This document shows, in pieces, positions 43,023-51,950 of a stretch of DNA of 64,000 bases. This DNA is from an uncultured Sutterella sp. (GTDB lineage Bacteria; Pseudomonadota; Gammaproteobacteria; Burkholderiales; Burkholderiaceae_F): NCBI GenBank assembly GCA_937943605.1, contig CALEAW010000084.1:32122-96121 (forward strand), in the 5' to 3' direction. Position 1 is the first letter of the stretch. Every line of letters starts with the position of its first letter. Under the pieces are notes generated by a model. It ran no database searches. It saw nothing but the letters and a program-made list of their open reading frames with translations, and had not been told where the DNA came from. A program made the translations under genes and the position numbers.

Positions 43023-45193
43023 TTTGTTTCTTCGTCCGTACGGCTTTTAATACGATCTTCAAGGAATAGCGCACGTTCGCGCTGATCCGGATTTCCTCGA
43101 CGCTTCACTTCGTCAAGGAGTTCAAGGGCTTCAGTGAGCGCACCTAACCCCACAAAGCTCGAAGCGAGCTTGAGTTTAGCGTCAAGCGCCTGCCAAAGGG
43201 CACGTTCCTTGTCTGACTCAGGCATCAACGTGGTGGATTCATCCGCCTTCGTGTCAATGGCCTCTGTCGTCGCATCAACTGCGGCCTTTGGTTCCACATC
43301 GTCATCAAGATCCAAGGTCACGGCATCAATCACCGAAGCAGTCTGCTTAGCGGCCTTAGCCGTCGCTTCAGGCGAGCGCGTATCGTCAGCGTCTAAGGGC
43401 GGCAGTTCATCGTCAGGTGCCAACCAGGGCTGCTCATTTGTCAGTTGGTTTACGGCGTCAGAAGCCGCTTGCTCAGACTTCGCTTTAGAAGCCTGCTCGC
43501 GTTCCTCTTCTTGCTTAGCTATGGCATATGCCATACTGCCCGCACCCATGGCACCTGCTGTCGTTCCATTCTTGACCGCTTCGTCTACCGTCTTTTCAAG
43601 CGCTGTTAACTGCGCCTTAGAAGTAGGCTGAACATTCTTTTGAATCGAAACCGTCATCGGCTTTTTGGCTTCAGGTTCGACCTCTTCAGATTTACGAGAA
43701 CGTAAACCAAAGAATGCCAACAAGGCCAAAATCAAAGCACCGCCCCCCCAAAGGGCGGCTTTAGGCAAACCTTTTTCATCAGTCGGCAATGGCTTTTGTT
43801 CGGACGCAGAGAGTACCTTTTCCTCAATGGGAGTCACTAGCGCAGGCTCAGCCTTCTGAGCAACAGGTTCTGTGGTTGCTGCAGGTGTTCCCGTATCATC
43901 GACCGGCGCATCCTTAGTCTCAGGCGTCGGCGCTGGCGCTTCATCAACGGGTTCTGCCGTCACGGGGCTAGCCACACTGCGCGGCTCACCAATTGGATCG
44001 CCACCGTTGGGAGACATCAGCTGACGTTCGTGAGAAATTTCGGCCTTTTGTTCTTCTAGCGCATAGCGACCGGCTTGAGCGACCTCTTGAGGACCATGAC
44101 CTGCAGCGCGCTCTCGATCCTGGGCATCAGCCACCTTGCCAGCCACTTCTGTCGAAATCAATTGAGCATCGATCAGATTTTGAGTTGCGAGCGGAATGAC
44201 TTCGTTGTCACCACGCACTTCTCGGAAAGCGGCCACCGGGTCAATCGCAAACACCGCTTCAGCGGATGGCGGATTCAACACCGTCCCTGCACCGAGCAAA
44301 CTCGGATCGCCATTAATAAACGACGTCTTATTCGCGTTTCTAAAAGCAATCAACATCTGCTCCATGGTCGAACCACGATAAGCCGGCCAATAGAGTTTGG
44401 CCACAGACCAAAGCGTCATATCTTCTTGAACGCGGAAGGGTTCCGAGGCATCAAAGCCATTTAAGGCTACATATTCCCTCACAACGTTGGGTGCATAGCG
44501 ACCCTTCCGTGCATGGGGCGTAGGAGCTGGTTTCGTCGTTTCGGCCTTAGTGACGGTCTTGGGTTCGACCTTCGGCGCTTCTTGGGGTTCAACCTTCCGT
44601 TCAGCAGTCTTTTCGGCCTTCGTCACGACAGGCTTAGAAGTTTCCTTGACCGCTGAGGCCTTTTCTTCCTGAGGCTTAGCTTTAGAGACAGGGGCTTCAG
44701 GCTGCGTTTCTTTGGCCTTCGGCACCACTAATGGCTCCGGCACTTCACGCTTAGGTCCCCCTTGGACCGTGGTCTTCACGGCCGAAGGCGCCACCACAAA
44801 GCGACCGTCTTGTGTCGAAATTTGATAACGACGCACGGTCACCGTGCCGCCCGCATTCATTTCAATCAAGAGCGGAAAGGCTTCACCCGTCATCGGTTGC
44901 GCGCTATAGACACGCAGACGAACGCTCGAAGAGCCGCTATCTCGCGCCATCTTGAGGTCTTGTGCCTGCGAAGGCCACGTCACGCCTTCACGCAAATACG
45001 TGGCTGGCGGCGCAACACGCACTAAGAGCGGCGAAATCGACAGATCCAAGTCGTCAATTTCTAAAACCGCAGCAAGAGGTTCGCCCGGTTGGCTTTCAAC
45101 GGTCAATTTGCCCAGCTGAACGGCTTGCGCTGTTCCAACAAGGCCTAAGAGAGCAAGCGCCATCGCGCCTGACAGCATGCGTTTGGTGAACAT
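43019..45193 (-). CDS. fimV: FimV/HubP-type peptidoglycan-binding polar protein
   Basis: 724 residues. Signal peptide 1-24 (ends GTAQA), mature start VQLGKLTVESQPGEPL as in all FimV proteins. A Lys/Glu/Pro-rich stretch (about 145-225) precedes a LysM-like segment at about 252-308 (MTLWSVAKLYWP). After a second low-complexity linker comes a membrane helix near 515, then an acidic cytoplasmic region and the C-terminal FimV/TPR-like domain (LASSFVGLGALTEALELLDEV). FimV/HubP organises the cell pole and type IV pili; no pilus genes are in the window. The chosen ATG (45193) starts the signal peptide; the open frame extends upstream without one. Confidence 0.92.
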   Translation of the reverse strand: MFTKRMLSGAMALALLGLVGTAQAVQLGKLTVESQPGEPLAAVLEIDDLDLSISPLLVRVAPPATYLREGVTWPSQAQDLKMARDSGSSSVRLRVYSAQPMTGEAFPLLIEMNAGGTVTVRRYQISTQDGRFVVAPSAVKTTVQGGPKREVPEPLVVPKAKETQPEAPVSKAKPQEEKASAVKETSKPVVTKAEKTAERKVEPQEAPKVEPKTVTKAETTKPAPTPHARKGRYAPNVVREYVALNGFDASEPFRVQEDMTLWSVAKLYWPAYRGSTMEQMLIAFRNANKTSFINGDPSLLGAGTVLNPPSAEAVFAIDPVAAFREVRGDNEVIPLATQNLIDAQLISTEVAGKVADAQDRERAAGHGPQEVAQAGRYALEEQKAEISHERQLMSPNGGDPIGEPRSVASPVTAEPVDEAPAPTPETKDAPVDDTGTPAATTEPVAQKAEPALVTPIEEKVLSASEQKPLPTDEKGLPKAALWGGGALILALLAFFGLRSRKSEEVEPEAKKPMTVSIQKNVQPTSKAQLTALEKTVDEAVKNGTTAGAMGAGSMAYAIAKQEEEREQASKAKSEQAASDAVNQLTNEQPWLAPDDELPPLDADDTRSPEATAKAAKQTASVIDAVTLDLDDDVEPKAAVDATTEAIDTKADESTTLMPESDKERALWQALDAKLKLASSFVGLGALTEALELLDEVKRRGNPDQRERALFLEDRIKSRTDEETK

Positions 45194-45342
45194 TAGTCTT
45201 TCCGAATAACCCCTTGAGGCCCCCTTACGAGGGCCATCAAGACATGATTTAGTCTGTTGATAATAACGCATCACAGCACTAGACAGGAAATCCCTTTGGC
45301 AACCTGTTGCTTTCGTTCGTTTTCAAGGCGCAAGCCAACCAA

Positions 45343-45374
45343 CAAAAAAGCCCCGCTAACCGTGAGCGAGGCTT
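45343..45374 (-). terminator. Intrinsic terminator after the formate/nitrite channel gene
   Basis: On the minus strand AAGCCTCGCT / AGCGGGGCTT (one G-U), followed by TTTTG; plus arms 45348-45357 and 45365-45374. Confidence 0.78.
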
Positions 45375-45410
45375 CGAAAAAAGACCGAAAAAAGACCTTA
45401 AAGCAATCGT

Positions 45411-46229
45411 TTAGTCGCGCTTCTTATAGGCCCAGAAATACATCATGACCAAGACAACACCTGCAATCGTATTGCCTACCGTCGCGGCTGAAAGATTCTT
45501 TGCAATGTTGTCTAGCGTGATCACGTCAAGTGGCACACCTTCAGGCGCATAGCCAGAGAGTTTTAAGACATAAGCTAACGGCAAGAAATACATATTGGCC
45601 ACACAGTGCTCAAACCCTAGGGCCACGAAGGCGGATACAGGGAGGACCACACCCAAGGCCTTATCGACGACCGTACGACCAGCGTAGCCGACCCAAACGC
45701 CTAAACAAACGAGCAAGTTACAGAGAATGCCCTTCACCATGATCGTAAGCCAATCAGCAGAAAGCTTACCCACGGCGACAGACATCATGCCCTTAGCCAT
45801 CGTGCCCATATCCGCCACATTGGCAAAGAAAACGAGTGCCACCAACGTCAACGCACCGATTGCATTACCCAACCAAACACGCACAAGGTTAGCGCCTACC
45901 TGCCACCAGCGAATGCGCCCGTCGACAGCACCCGCGAAAATCATGGTGTTGCCCGTATAGAGTTCAGCACCAGCCACGAGCACCAAAAAGAGCCCGAGTG
46001 AGAAAACGGCACCGCCCATAAATTTTTGAAGTGCAAAAGGAAGCGTTGCATCACTCATAAAGAGCGTGCAAAAGAGACCCCCAAGGCCAATATAAAAACC
46101 CGCGAGGATGGTGAGAGGTAATTGGGTACGCCAAGGCATGGCTGTCTTTGTAACAGAAAGGCCAAGCACCTTAGCGGTGATTTCTTGAGGCGTGAGTGCG
46201 TCAGGACGCGCTGCGCTGATGTCGGTCAT
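45411..46229 (-). CDS. Formate/nitrite transporter family channel (FocA/NirC type)
   Basis: 272 residues, six membrane helices, pentameric channel family. Hallmarks: GAELYTGNTM (helix 2 broken segment), LGNAIGALTL, ILCNLLVCLGVW and GFEHCVANMYFLP with the conserved pore histidine. FocA exports or imports formate and NirC handles nitrite; I cannot separate them by eye, and no pfl or nir gene is adjacent. ATG 46229 has GGAG six bases upstream; an earlier in-frame Met lacks one. Its own upstream region holds an 18-base inverted repeat. Confidence 0.88.
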   Translation of the reverse strand: MTDISAARPDALTPQEITAKVLGLSVTKTAMPWRTQLPLTILAGFYIGLGGLFCTLFMSDATLPFALQKFMGGAVFSLGLFLVLVAGAELYTGNTMIFAGAVDGRIRWWQVGANLVRVWLGNAIGALTLVALVFFANVADMGTMAKGMMSVAVGKLSADWLTIMVKGILCNLLVCLGVWVGYAGRTVVDKALGVVLPVSAFVALGFEHCVANMYFLPLAYVLKLSGYAPEGVPLDVITLDNIAKNLSAATVGNTIAGVVLVMMYFWAYKKRD

Positions 46230-46356
46230 AAATAACTCCAAATTTCAAATAACTTCGGGCAAGCCCGTTTGGAAAAGTTCAAGCCCTTGGACCTTTCCAA
46301 ACACGCCTTACCCCATCCCTTTATGACCGGCGAGGGCACCATTTTAGGGGAGTTTT

Positions 46357-46374
46357 GACACTACATTTGGTGTC
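46357..46374. promoter_or_regulatory. Inverted repeat upstream of the formate/nitrite channel gene
   Basis: GACAC (46357-46361) and GTGTC (46370-46374) flank eight bases, about 130 bases before the start codon; TATAAA on the minus strand lies close by. It could be an operator for this anaerobic-type gene. It does not match the FNR consensus TTGAT-N4-ATCAA. Confidence 0.3.
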
Positions 46375-46422
46375 TACCCCCATTTTTATACCAAAGACTT
46401 AGTTACAAAATGTTCACAACCA

Positions 46423-46458
46423 TAAAAAACGGGAGACACTTTAAAAACGTCTCCCGTT
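46423..46458 (-). terminator. Intrinsic terminator after rimO
   Basis: A perfect ten-base stem AACGGGAGAC / GTCTCCCGTT (plus arms 46428-46437 and 46449-46458), with TTTTT downstream on the minus strand. Confidence 0.85.
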
Positions 46459-46483
46459 GCGTCTTATGTAGACATTTCGTGTT

Positions 46484-47833
46484 TTACGCCTTGATTTCGT
46501 CTTCAGGCGTTCCCACTAAATCGTACTCCTCGCTATTTGTGATACGCACCTTCACGATGTCACCCGGTTGATAGGGGGTCAACGTTTCAACGTAACACTT
46601 GCCGTCAATATCCGGCGAGTCAGCCTTTGTACGACCAATAGCGAGCCCAGCTTCATCGTCGTACTCATCGACCATCACATCTAACGTTTGGCCAATCTTG
46701 GCGCGAAGCTTTTCTGCGGAGATCTCAGCTTGGACCTCCATAAAGCGATTGCGACGCTCTTCGCGAACTTCGTCTGGCAAGGCCCCAGGCAACAAGTTGG
46801 CTTGAGCACCATCGACAGGTGAATACGCGAAGCAACCCACACGATCGAGCTTGGCCTCACGCAAGAAGTCAAGAAGATATTCGAACTCTTCTTCGGTTTC
46901 GCCAGGGAACCCAGCAATAAACGTCGAACGGATCGTAATATCAGGGCACACCGCACGCCACGCAGCGATACGGTCGAGGTTCTTTTCGGCACTTGCTGGA
47001 CGCTTCATCGCCTTCAAAACACGCGGATGCGCATGTTGGAAAGGCACGTCCAAATACGGAAGAATGAGACCCTCTGCCATCAAAGGCACGATATCATCAA
47101 CCGAGGGATACGGGTACATGTAGTGAAGTCGCGTCCAAAGACCCAATTCACCCAACCCCTTACAAAGGTCCAGCAAATGCGTTCTCAAAGCACGCCCGCT
47201 TTGCAAGTCGAGCGCATAGCGACGGTCAACCCCGTAAGCGGCTGTATCCTGACTAATGACGAGCAACTCTTTGACACCCGCCTTCTTGAGGTTCTCAGCT
47301 TCACGAAGCACTTCACCCACAGGACGACTCTTTAAGCCGCCGCGTAGATTCGGAATGACGCAGAACGTGCAGTGATGGTTACACCCTTCACTAATCTTGA
47401 GGTAGGCATAGTGTTTTGGCGTCAGACGCACCCCGGCAGCTGGCACCAAATCCCCCCAAGGTTCATGCGGACGCGGCAAATGGGTTTCAACCATCGCGAT
47501 CACATCGTCGACCGAATCCGGTCCCGTCACACCCAGAACCTTCGGGCAATGATTCATCACGTAGTTCGTGCCGTCTTCTTCTTTGCGGCCGCCCAAGCAA
47601 CCACACACGATCACGCGACCGTTTTCTGCGAGCGCTTCCGTGATGGCGTCCAAACTTTCTTTGACGGCTTCATTCACAAAACCGCACGTATTGACAATGA
47701 CGAGATCGGCGTCACGGTAGCTACTACCAATACGGTAGCCACGTGCACGCAATTCCGTCACAATGCGTTCGGTGTCCACAAGTGCCTTCGGGCAACCTAG
47801 CGAAACAAAACCGACAACAGGAATCTTGGCCAT
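46484..47833 (-). CDS. rimO: Ribosomal protein uS12 methylthiotransferase
   Basis: Radical-SAM enzyme adding a methylthio group to Asp89 of ribosomal protein uS12. 449 residues. The N-terminal UPF0004 domain has cluster cysteines C14, C50 and C79. The radical-SAM motif is C151-x3-C155-x2-C158 (CNHHCTFC). A TRAM domain lies at the C-terminus (about 375-445). FVSLGCPKALVDTE identifies RimO rather than MiaB. AAGGA precedes ATG 47833. It begins 11 bases after pgeF and ends the rluD-pgeF-rimO operon. Confidence 0.95.
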   Translation of the reverse strand: MAKIPVVGFVSLGCPKALVDTERIVTELRARGYRIGSSYRDADLVIVNTCGFVNEAVKESLDAITEALAENGRVIVCGCLGGRKEEDGTNYVMNHCPKVLGVTGPDSVDDVIAMVETHLPRPHEPWGDLVPAAGVRLTPKHYAYLKISEGCNHHCTFCVIPNLRGGLKSRPVGEVLREAENLKKAGVKELLVISQDTAAYGVDRRYALDLQSGRALRTHLLDLCKGLGELGLWTRLHYMYPYPSVDDIVPLMAEGLILPYLDVPFQHAHPRVLKAMKRPASAEKNLDRIAAWRAVCPDITIRSTFIAGFPGETEEEFEYLLDFLREAKLDRVGCFAYSPVDGAQANLLPGALPDEVREERRNRFMEVQAEISAEKLRAKIGQTLDVMVDEYDDEAGLAIGRTKADSPDIDGKCYVETLTPYQPGDIVKVRITNSEEYDLVGTPEDEIKA

Positions 47834-47844
47834 ACTTTCTATCC

Positions 47845-48639
47845 TTATTCGGCAGGCTTAATCCAAATCATCGCGGCGTGACGACCAGAGTTTTCACCAT
47901 CACGGCGATAGCTATAGAAGCGTCGCGGATGCGCGTAGGTCGAGAGTCCACAGTCCACAATCTGTTCGTCCTTGACACCTTCTTGAGCCAAGGCCATACG
48001 AGCGAGCATCGCCAAATCAGCCATCAATCGATCACCTTCACCCGGCGTAAAGGCTTCTTTGGCATTAGGTAAATGAACGAGCATAGCGTCCAACACATCT
48101 GGACCCACCTCAAAAGCTTCAGGACCAATGCGAGGGGCTAACCACGCAATGAATCCCGTCGACTCTGGCGCGCGTTCGCGCATCACACGAATCGTCTTTT
48201 GGATGATGCCATCGGCCAAACTCTTCCAGCCAGCGTGTACTGCAGCCACAACCGTCCCTTCGAGGTTGGTCAATAACACGGGCAAGCAGTCTGCCGTCAT
48301 CACTGTGCAAACAACACCAGGCTTTGTCGAAACCGATGCATCGGCTTCAGGTTCACCCTCGACCGTATCGGCATCCACAATCGTCGTGCCATGCACCTGC
48401 TTAAGCCAAACTGGATCGCTTGGCACCAACTGAGAAACAATATTACGGTTCATGTTGACACAGGCACCAAAGTCTCCTGTGTGCGGCGCAACATTTAAGC
48501 CCATGATGCCATCGGCGTTGCCATAGGCACCGCTAGAGACACCCCCGTCACGACACGTAAAGATCGCATCCACGCCCTCAGGCACCACGTCCTTCCAAGC
48601 GGGCTGCAAAATATCCAAACCAGGTTTGGTCAGTTCCAT
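47845..48639 (-). CDS. pgeF: Peptidoglycan editing factor PgeF (YfiH family)
   Basis: 264 residues of the former laccase-domain/YfiH family. Zinc ligands H83 (LKQVHGT), C118 (TADCLPV) and H135 (HAGWKSLA) are present. In E. coli PgeF removes muropeptide-precursor errors, keeping L-Ser out of peptidoglycan; some homologues act on purine nucleosides. It follows rluD by 23 bases with a good AAGGA ribosome binding site, the same order as in E. coli (rluD-yfiH). Confidence 0.92.
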   Translation of the reverse strand: MELTKPGLDILQPAWKDVVPEGVDAIFTCRDGGVSSGAYGNADGIMGLNVAPHTGDFGACVNMNRNIVSQLVPSDPVWLKQVHGTTIVDADTVEGEPEADASVSTKPGVVCTVMTADCLPVLLTNLEGTVVAAVHAGWKSLADGIIQKTIRVMRERAPESTGFIAWLAPRIGPEAFEVGPDVLDAMLVHLPNAKEAFTPGEGDRLMADLAMLARMALAQEGVKDEQIVDCGLSTYAHPRRFYSYRRDGENSGRHAAMIWIKPAE

Positions 48640-48662
48640 GAGAAATCCTTCTTGGAAAAAAA

Positions 48663-49736
48663 TTAAAGGCGTTCGTTTTCAAAAACTTTGACTGGCTGAT
48701 TCCATGGACCAAAGCCCAATTCGTCCATCAAGTCGATCATGTCGTCTTCGGGTGGAACGAACCATTCCATATATTCGCCCGTCTTAGGATGTTCAAGACC
48801 CAAACGAGAGGCATGCAGAGCTTGGCGATGGAAATCGAGCTCATTTTCGAGTTTGACACAAAGGCCTGGCGCACGACCGCGATAGACCTGGTCACCAATG
48901 AGCGGCAAATCTTCACTCGTTAAGTGCACACGGATCTGATGCGTACGCCCCGTATCCAGACGGCAAGCCACCCACGATACTGGCAAACCTTCGATACTAC
49001 TCCAACCCACACAACGGGCACGCGTACGAGCTGGCTTAGCACGAACGCCCGTACTCCCAGGGAAGCATTTAAAGCGGATGCGGCTACGCGGATCGCGACC
49101 AATCGGCGTATCAACCGTAAAGTCTGGCGCTGCAGAACCCAAAGTAAAAGCCCAATATTCTCGCTTGACTGTACGCTCTTGAAGCTGACGTACCAAATTC
49201 GTTTGAGCTGCTAACGTACGAGCCACCACCATTAACCCCGTGGTATCACGGTCAAGGCGATGAACGATCCCAGCACGCGGCACCTCACGTAATTCGGGAA
49301 AACGCCAAAGAAGGCCATTTAATAGCGTTCCACAGGGATTTCCCGCCCCAGGATGCACCACAAGACCCGCAGGCTTATTGACAACGATGATCGTATCATC
49401 TTCGTAGACCACATCGAATTCAACGCCCTCTTCGGCTGTAAACGCCAGTGCCTCATCCAGATGCGGCTCTTCAAGGAGTGCAATCTCATCCCCTTCAGAG
49501 ACTTTCTGGCGGACTTTTTGAACCACTTCGCCATTGACCTCTACGCTACCGTCTTCGATCAATTTTTGAAGACGAGCACGCGAAATATCGGGCATTAAGG
49601 TCGCTAAAACCTTATCTAAACGCTCTCCCCAAAAACCTTCGACCGTGAAAGTTGGTAAAGTGTCATCATCAGCGACGTTCCCTTCGTCTGGGAGGTCGTT
49701 ATAATTCGAAAGATCTTTTTCGCAACTGCTAGTCAT
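48663..49736 (-). CDS. rluD: 23S rRNA pseudouridine(1911/1915/1917) synthase
   Basis: 357 residues. N-terminal S4-like RNA-binding domain (about 40-75, RLDKVLATLMPDISRARLQ) and RluA-type catalytic domain with D162 in IVHRLDRDT. ATG 49736 is the first credible start; the frame is open for 62 more codons, but those lie antisense within bamD. Its start codon shares two bases with the divergent bamD start (CATG), so there is no intergenic space. The first 30 or so residues are acidic and absent from E. coli RluD. Confidence 0.93.
   Translation of the reverse strand: MTSSCEKDLSNYNDLPDEGNVADDDTLPTFTVEGFWGERLDKVLATLMPDISRARLQKLIEDGSVEVNGEVVQKVRQKVSEGDEIALLEEPHLDEALAFTAEEGVEFDVVYEDDTIIVVNKPAGLVVHPGAGNPCGTLLNGLLWRFPELREVPRAGIVHRLDRDTTGLMVVARTLAAQTNLVRQLQERTVKREYWAFTLGSAAPDFTVDTPIGRDPRSRIRFKCFPGSTGVRAKPARTRARCVGWSSIEGLPVSWVACRLDTGRTHQIRVHLTSEDLPLIGDQVYRGRAPGLCVKLENELDFHRQALHASRLGLEHPKTGEYMEWFVPPEDDMIDLMDELGFGPWNQPVKVFENERL
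49678..49705 (+). promoter_or_regulatory. bamD promoter inside the rluD coding region
   Basis: TATAAT (49700-49705) is a perfect -10 box, 29 bases before the bamD ATG. TTCCCT (49678-49683), 16 bases upstream, is a weak -35. Because the two genes share start-codon bases, the bamD promoter has to lie in rluD. Confidence 0.5.
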
Positions 49737-50535
49737 GAATTTCCAGTTTCCTAATAAGCGATCCGTCGTACGACTCCTTGCCGTAACGACGCTCACGCTG
49801 GCAACCGCCTCCTGCTCTTGGCTCGAATCGATGGATGTTGACCCAACAGCAGAATGGACGGCCGACAAATTGTATACAGAAGCCCGCGTCGCGCTCGATG
49901 AAAGCAATTGGACGCAGGCCAAAGACTATTACACCAAGCTCGAAGCTCGCTACCCCTTTGGTCGCTATGCCCAGCAAGCTCAGATCGAATTGATCTATGC
50001 AAACTGGAAAGATGGCGATGCCGCTCAAGCGGTTCAGGGTGCCGATCGTTTCTTGAAGGCGTATCCCAATCATGCCAACAGTGACTATGTCATGTATCTG
50101 AAGGCATTGGCAACACTTAACGAAAACGACGGTTGGTTTGCTCAGCTTTCGGGCCAAGACTTGGGCGAACGTGACGCGAACGCAGCACAGGAAGCCTTTG
50201 ACATATTGAAGGAACTTACCCTTCGCTTCCCAGAAAGCCGTTACGCGCCTGAAGCTCGTCGCCGCATGCACCAGTTAGTGCTTGCTCAGGCGAAACACGA
50301 ACTTCGGACAGCAGAATACTACTACGTTCGACACGCTTATGTCGCGGCAATTGAACGCGCACAACGCGTGGTGCGTGAATTCCAGAACACGCCGATGCGC
50401 GATGATGCCCTTTTGTTGATTGTTAAGTCCTACGAAGCACTTGACATGCACGACTTAGCCAACGATGCTCGCCGCGTCTATGAACTCAATAAGGGGAAAG
50501 AAGTGAAGGTTCGTCGAGAACTCAATCACTCTTAA
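49735..50535 (+). CDS. bamD: Outer-membrane assembly lipoprotein BamD
   Basis: Essential lipoprotein of the BAM complex that inserts outer-membrane barrels such as the FadL porins in this window. 266 residues; signal peptide with lipobox TASC (lipid-bearing C27), then five TPR-like repeats from ADKLYTEARVALDESNW onward (DYYTKLEARYPFGRYAQQAQIEL is the typical second part). Located divergently from rluD, the conserved order. No ribosome binding site precedes the ATG, which lies within the rluD start. Confidence 0.95.
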   Translation: MNFQFPNKRSVVRLLAVTTLTLATASCSWLESMDVDPTAEWTADKLYTEARVALDESNWTQAKDYYTKLEARYPFGRYAQQAQIELIYANWKDGDAAQAVQGADRFLKAYPNHANSDYVMYLKALATLNENDGWFAQLSGQDLGERDANAAQEAFDILKELTLRFPESRYAPEARRRMHQLVLAQAKHELRTAEYYYVRHAYVAAIERAQRVVREFQNTPMRDDALLLIVKSYEALDMHDLANDARRVYELNKGKEVKVRRELNHS

Positions 50536-50556
50536 ACAACACCCAAACAATAAAAC

Positions 50557-50589
50557 GGGGAGGTTTCGTCAAGAAGCCTCCCTTTTTTT
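50557..50589 (+). terminator. Intrinsic terminator after bamD
   Basis: GGGAGGTTTC (50558-50567) / GAAGCCTCCC (50573-50582) with one G-U, then TTTTTTT. Confidence 0.88.
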
Positions 50590-50604
50590 CGTCCGGTACG
50601 TGTC

Positions 50605-51924
50605 TTAGCTAGCGCTCGCTTTTTCTGCCGCCTCAGCACCACGCTTCATATTGACGGGCATCAAAGCTAAGATCGATGCGACAAAGAAGAGCCCTGTAAA
50701 GAGAATGGCCGTGCGATGGTCGTTACCTGTGATCCATGTGATCGCCCCATAAGAGAGGGGACCCACAATGGCCGCAAACCACAAAGCCATATTCCAGAAG
50801 CTATAAAATTCCGCCAAACGAGAGGACGGCGCAAAGACAGCTACCATCGCGCGACCAGCACTCTGTGACGACCCCATGGCGAGTCCTGCCAAATTGGCCG
50901 CCACCCAAAATTCCCAACGTTCCGTAGAAAAAGCGGCCACGGCAATCATCGATACCCACACTAAGAGCGTGCCGCCCAAGGCGCGTTTATGGCCAATACG
51001 GTCTTGAATATAACCAAACCCAAAAGCGCCAACCGCTGCTGTGATATTCACCAAAAAGACCATCAAGAGGGTATCTTGCGTTTCAAAGCCCATCACGGCC
51101 GCCGCATAGACTGCTGACAACGTAATCACGACCGACACACCACACTGGTATAAAAAGCCGCACACCGACAACCAAGCAAAGTCTCTGAAGGTCGACAAAC
51201 TCCCTAACGTACGACGAATTTCGCTAAAACTCTCTAGAGCGACACTCTTAACCGCGGCCTTGTCAGACACCTTGAGTCTTGGGACGCTTCGTTCTTTGAG
51301 GAATAAAAAGATCGGAAACGCAGCCACCGCAAAAACGATCGCGGTCACAGCCATGGTGCCTGCCACCGTTTGATCCATACTGTAGCCCAATTGCTCACCC
51401 CCAATGACGACGGCTAAGCAGAGTCCCAAAGTCAGAATTCCACCGCAATAGCCAAAGCTCCAGCCCCAACCAGAGACTTTACCCACCGCTTCTTCACGTG
51501 CAATTTCAGGCAAAAAGGCAGAATTTAACGATTCACCGACGTTATAAGCAACGTTACTCATGATGATCATAAGTGCCGCCCAAAGGATGGTACCCGGCCC
51601 CGTCAACATGAGCCCCAACGTGCCACTAACTGCCATCACCGTTGCGACCGCAAGCCAAAGTTTTTTGCGCGCGGTTGCGTCAGCGACTGCCCCGATGATT
51701 GGCATCAACAATAGACTCACGGCGTTACTGATCGCAATGATGACTGTCCACAAAAAAGTGGCAGACGCAGTCCCTTGAGCGACAACACTCACAAAATATG
51801 CGTTAAAAACGGCCGTGAGAACCACGGTCGTATATCCAGAGTTGGCAAAGTCAAAAGCAGCCCAGGCCCACACTTCGCGCATCGCGACACCGTCTTTAAG
51901 GGCCGACTGAGAAAATAAGGCCAT
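50605..51924 (-). CDS. MFS transporter of the UMF1 (Atg22-like) family
   Basis: 439 residues, about 12 membrane helices. The N-terminus WAWAAFDFANSGYTTVVLTAVF is the UMF1 signature, and AFLPEIAREEAVGKVSGWGWSFGYCGG is also typical. Bacterial UMF1 substrates are largely unknown; fungal Atg22 exports amino acids from the vacuole. It follows an HDAC-like hydrolase by 26 bases with a good AAGGA ribosome binding site, so the two are probably one operon and may act on the same compound. Confidence 0.85.
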   Translation of the reverse strand: MALFSQSALKDGVAMREVWAWAAFDFANSGYTTVVLTAVFNAYFVSVVAQGTASATFLWTVIIAISNAVSLLLMPIIGAVADATARKKLWLAVATVMAVSGTLGLMLTGPGTILWAALMIIMSNVAYNVGESLNSAFLPEIAREEAVGKVSGWGWSFGYCGGILTLGLCLAVVIGGEQLGYSMDQTVAGTMAVTAIVFAVAAFPIFLFLKERSVPRLKVSDKAAVKSVALESFSEIRRTLGSLSTFRDFAWLSVCGFLYQCGVSVVITLSAVYAAAVMGFETQDTLLMVFLVNITAAVGAFGFGYIQDRIGHKRALGGTLLVWVSMIAVAAFSTERWEFWVAANLAGLAMGSSQSAGRAMVAVFAPSSRLAEFYSFWNMALWFAAIVGPLSYGAITWITGNDHRTAILFTGLFFVASILALMPVNMKRGAEAAEKASAS

Positions 51925-51950
51925 TGGAATTGTCCTTTATCGTACGTGTC

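Noticed and set aside
46380..46425. FNR site upstream of the formate/nitrite channel gene
   Set aside because: TTGTGAA and TTGTAAC segments occur, but TTGAT-N4-ATCAA is absent.
49737..49922. N-terminal extension of rluD by 62 codons
   Set aside because: It is antisense to the 5' part of bamD, has no homology to RluD and no ribosome binding site.
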